In this document: in pieces, positions 3,829 to 5,069 of the stretch
Numbering within the stretch: position 1 is the first letter of the stretch
Layout of the letters: each line of letters starts with the position of its first letter
Assembly (NCBI GenBank): GCA_002315455.1
Contig: DCGG01000139.1
Location: 1 to 5,069 of the forward strand
Reading direction: 5' to 3'
DNA: 5,069 nt
From: Lentisphaeria bacterium UBA1784
Lineage (GTDB): Bacteria; Verrucomicrobiota; Lentisphaeria; Victivallales; Victivallaceae
The notes under the pieces: model-generated
What the model saw: only the letters and a program-made list of their open reading frames with translations
Told to the model about the DNA's origin: nothing
Databases searched by the model: none
Program-made: the position numbers and the translations under genes

Positions 3829-5069
3829 ATGGCTATGCCGAAATCCAATGCCTCCGGCAACGGAGGAGATTCTCCCCGCCGCACCCGCCGCGCCGGACGG
3901 CCCCGGCGCCGCGCCGTGGAAAATGATTACGATTACAGGGAGGACGACGATCTCTTCCGCGAACCCAAGGAACCAGCCGACTTCAGCGCGTCCGGCTATG
4001 CCGCGCCCGACGCACCGCCCTCCGGAGCCGCCTACGACGCCGACAGCGAAAGTTACGTCGCACCCGAAGCCACCGCCTCCGAAGCCGTGCCGGTCCGCCC
4101 GGCACAGGAGACGGCCCCTGCGGCCGAATCCCGCGAAAACGCAGGAAACGGCCTCCCCGACGGCAATCGCCGGGAGGGACGCCGCCGCTTCAACGGCCGC
4201 AACCGCCGCAACAACCGCCACGATCACGAGGACGATCCCGATCCCGAGATCATCGCCGATCCCAACGTGCCCGGCATGAACATCTCCGAACTGCAGGAGA
4301 AATCCATGCAGGAACTCACCACCATGGGCGAAGAACTGGGCATCGAAGGGATCGGCGCACTGGAAAAGTCCACCCTCATCGGCGAAATTCTGCGGGCCAA
4401 CGCCCTGAAGAACGGCCAGCTCTACGGCAGCGGTTATCTGGAAGTACTCCCCGACGGATTCGGCTTCCTGCGCTCCCCCAGTTACAACTACCTGCCTTGC
4501 CCCGAGGATATCTACCTGAGCCCCTCGCAGATCAAACTCTTCTCGCTGAAGACCGGAGACTTCGTCGCCGGACAGATCCGCGCCCCCCGGGAGAAGGAAC
4601 GCTTCTTCGCCATGCTGAAGGTGGAGAGCATCAACAACGATTCCCCGGACCGGAAGAAATCCATCATCCCCTTCACCAGTCTGGAACCCTACTTCCCCAC
4701 CTCACGGCTTCTGCTGGAACGGGAACCTGCGGAGTATTCCACCCGGGTGGTGGATCTCGTCACCCCCATCGGCAAGGGCCAGCGCGGACTCATCGTGGCT
4801 CCGCCCCGGACCGGAAAGACCGTCCTGCTTCAGAAGATCGCCAAGAGCATCCGGGCCAACAATCCCGAGGTGACGCTGATCATTCTGCTGATCGACGAAC
4901 GCCCCGAGGAGGTCACCGACATGACGCGCAGCATCGACTGTGAAGTGGTCAGTTCCACCTTCGATGAACCCCCGGAACGACACGCGCAGGTCGCCGAAAT
5001 GGTGGTGGAAAAGGCCAAACGCATGGTGGAATACGGCAAAGACGTGGTCATTCTGCTGGACAGCAGCCT
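3829..5069 (+). CDS. rho: Transcription termination factor Rho with long charged N-terminal extension, 3'-truncated by the window
   Basis: The frame is open from the ATG at 3829 to the window edge, 413 codons. Rho is a hexameric RNA-dependent ATPase that ends transcription. Residue 150 (MNISELQ) aligns with the E. coli start (MNLTELK). From there follow the helical domain (150-195), the cold-shock RNA-binding domain with LPDGFGFLRS and DIYLSPSQIK, and the ATPase domain. The ATPase domain shows Walker A APPRTGKT (324-331, K330 equal to E. coli K184), LLIDERPEEV with R358 equal to R212, STFDEP, and Walker B ILLD with D411 equal to D265. A constant offset of 146 residues holds throughout these motifs. 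The first 149 residues are extra: basic 17-28, acidic 31-46, Ala/Pro/Glu-rich 47-108, Arg/Asn-rich 113-130, acidic 131-145, with no predicted fold. Such extensions occur in Rho of several phyla. The Q and R loops lie beyond the window. Confidence 0.96.
   Translation, partial: MAMPKSNASGNGGDSPRRTRRAGRPRRRAVENDYDYREDDDLFREPKEPADFSASGYAAPDAPPSGAAYDADSESYVAPEATASEAVPVRPAQETAPAAESRENAGNGLPDGNRREGRRRFNGRNRRNNRHDHEDDPDPEIIADPNVPGMNISELQEKSMQELTTMGEELGIEGIGALEKSTLIGEILRANALKNGQLYGSGYLEVLPDGFGFLRSPSYNYLPCPEDIYLSPSQIKLFSLKTGDFVAGQIRAPREKERFFAMLKVESINNDSPDRKKSIIPFTSLEPYFPTSRLLLEREPAEYSTRVVDLVTPIGKGQRGLIVAPPRTGKTVLLQKIAKSIRANNPEVTLIILLIDERPEEVTDMTRSIDCEVVSSTFDEPPERHAQVAEMVVEKAKRMVEYGKDVVILLDSS

Noticed and set aside
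3799..4279. Open frames on both strands across the start of rho (plus 3848-4279, minus 3799-4227)
   Set aside because: Low-complexity shadows of the repetitive Rho extension. The Rho frame has the ribosome binding site and continues into conserved domains.

Overview
The window looks like a chromosomal segment of a high-GC, Gram-negative-type bacterium. The gene mix (purT-type purine enzyme, a cytoplasmic GH29 alpha-L-fucosidase under a divergent GntR/FCD regulator, coaE next to a Rho with a long disordered N-terminal extension) would suit a glycan-degrading member of the PVC group such as Lentisphaerae/Victivallis. That placement is an inference from gene content and is weak.

Layout, left to right. 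(1) Positions 1-449, plus strand: the last 53 codons of a formate-dependent GAR transformylase (purT). It is translationally coupled (TGATG overlap) to a small DUF1805 protein. A perfect 10-bp stem with a T run on one side and an A run on the other ends this unit and also serves the convergent regulator. (2) Positions 540-1181, minus strand: a GntR-family regulator of the FCD subgroup. (3) Positions 1182-1427: a divergent control region with a good promoter for the regulator, a TACC-N8-GGTA inverted repeat between its -35 and -10, and a separate 20-bp imperfect palindrome in the fucosidase leader. (4) Positions 1428-2702: a GH29 alpha-L-fucosidase without a signal peptide, followed by a strong intrinsic terminator. 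(5) Positions 2703-3147: 445 bases with no convincing protein gene. They hold a near-consensus promoter whose -35 sits inside a perfect inverted repeat, then four successive hairpins ending in a hairpin plus TTTT, then two mutually exclusive stems just before coaE. I read this as an unrecognised structured RNA and/or a long coaE leader. (6) Positions 3148-3792: coaE, dephospho-CoA kinase, with no Shine-Dalgarno sequence. (7) Positions 3829-5069: the 5' part of rho. Its 149-residue charged, low-complexity extension precedes the segment aligning with the E. coli start, and the gene runs off the window. coaE and rho are 36 bp apart with no hairpin between them, so they probably share a transcript.

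The regulator and fucosidase form a small inducible sugar module. The purT/DUF1805 and coaE/rho pairs look like housekeeping genes. The most novel material is the structured non-coding stretch between the fucosidase terminator and coaE.
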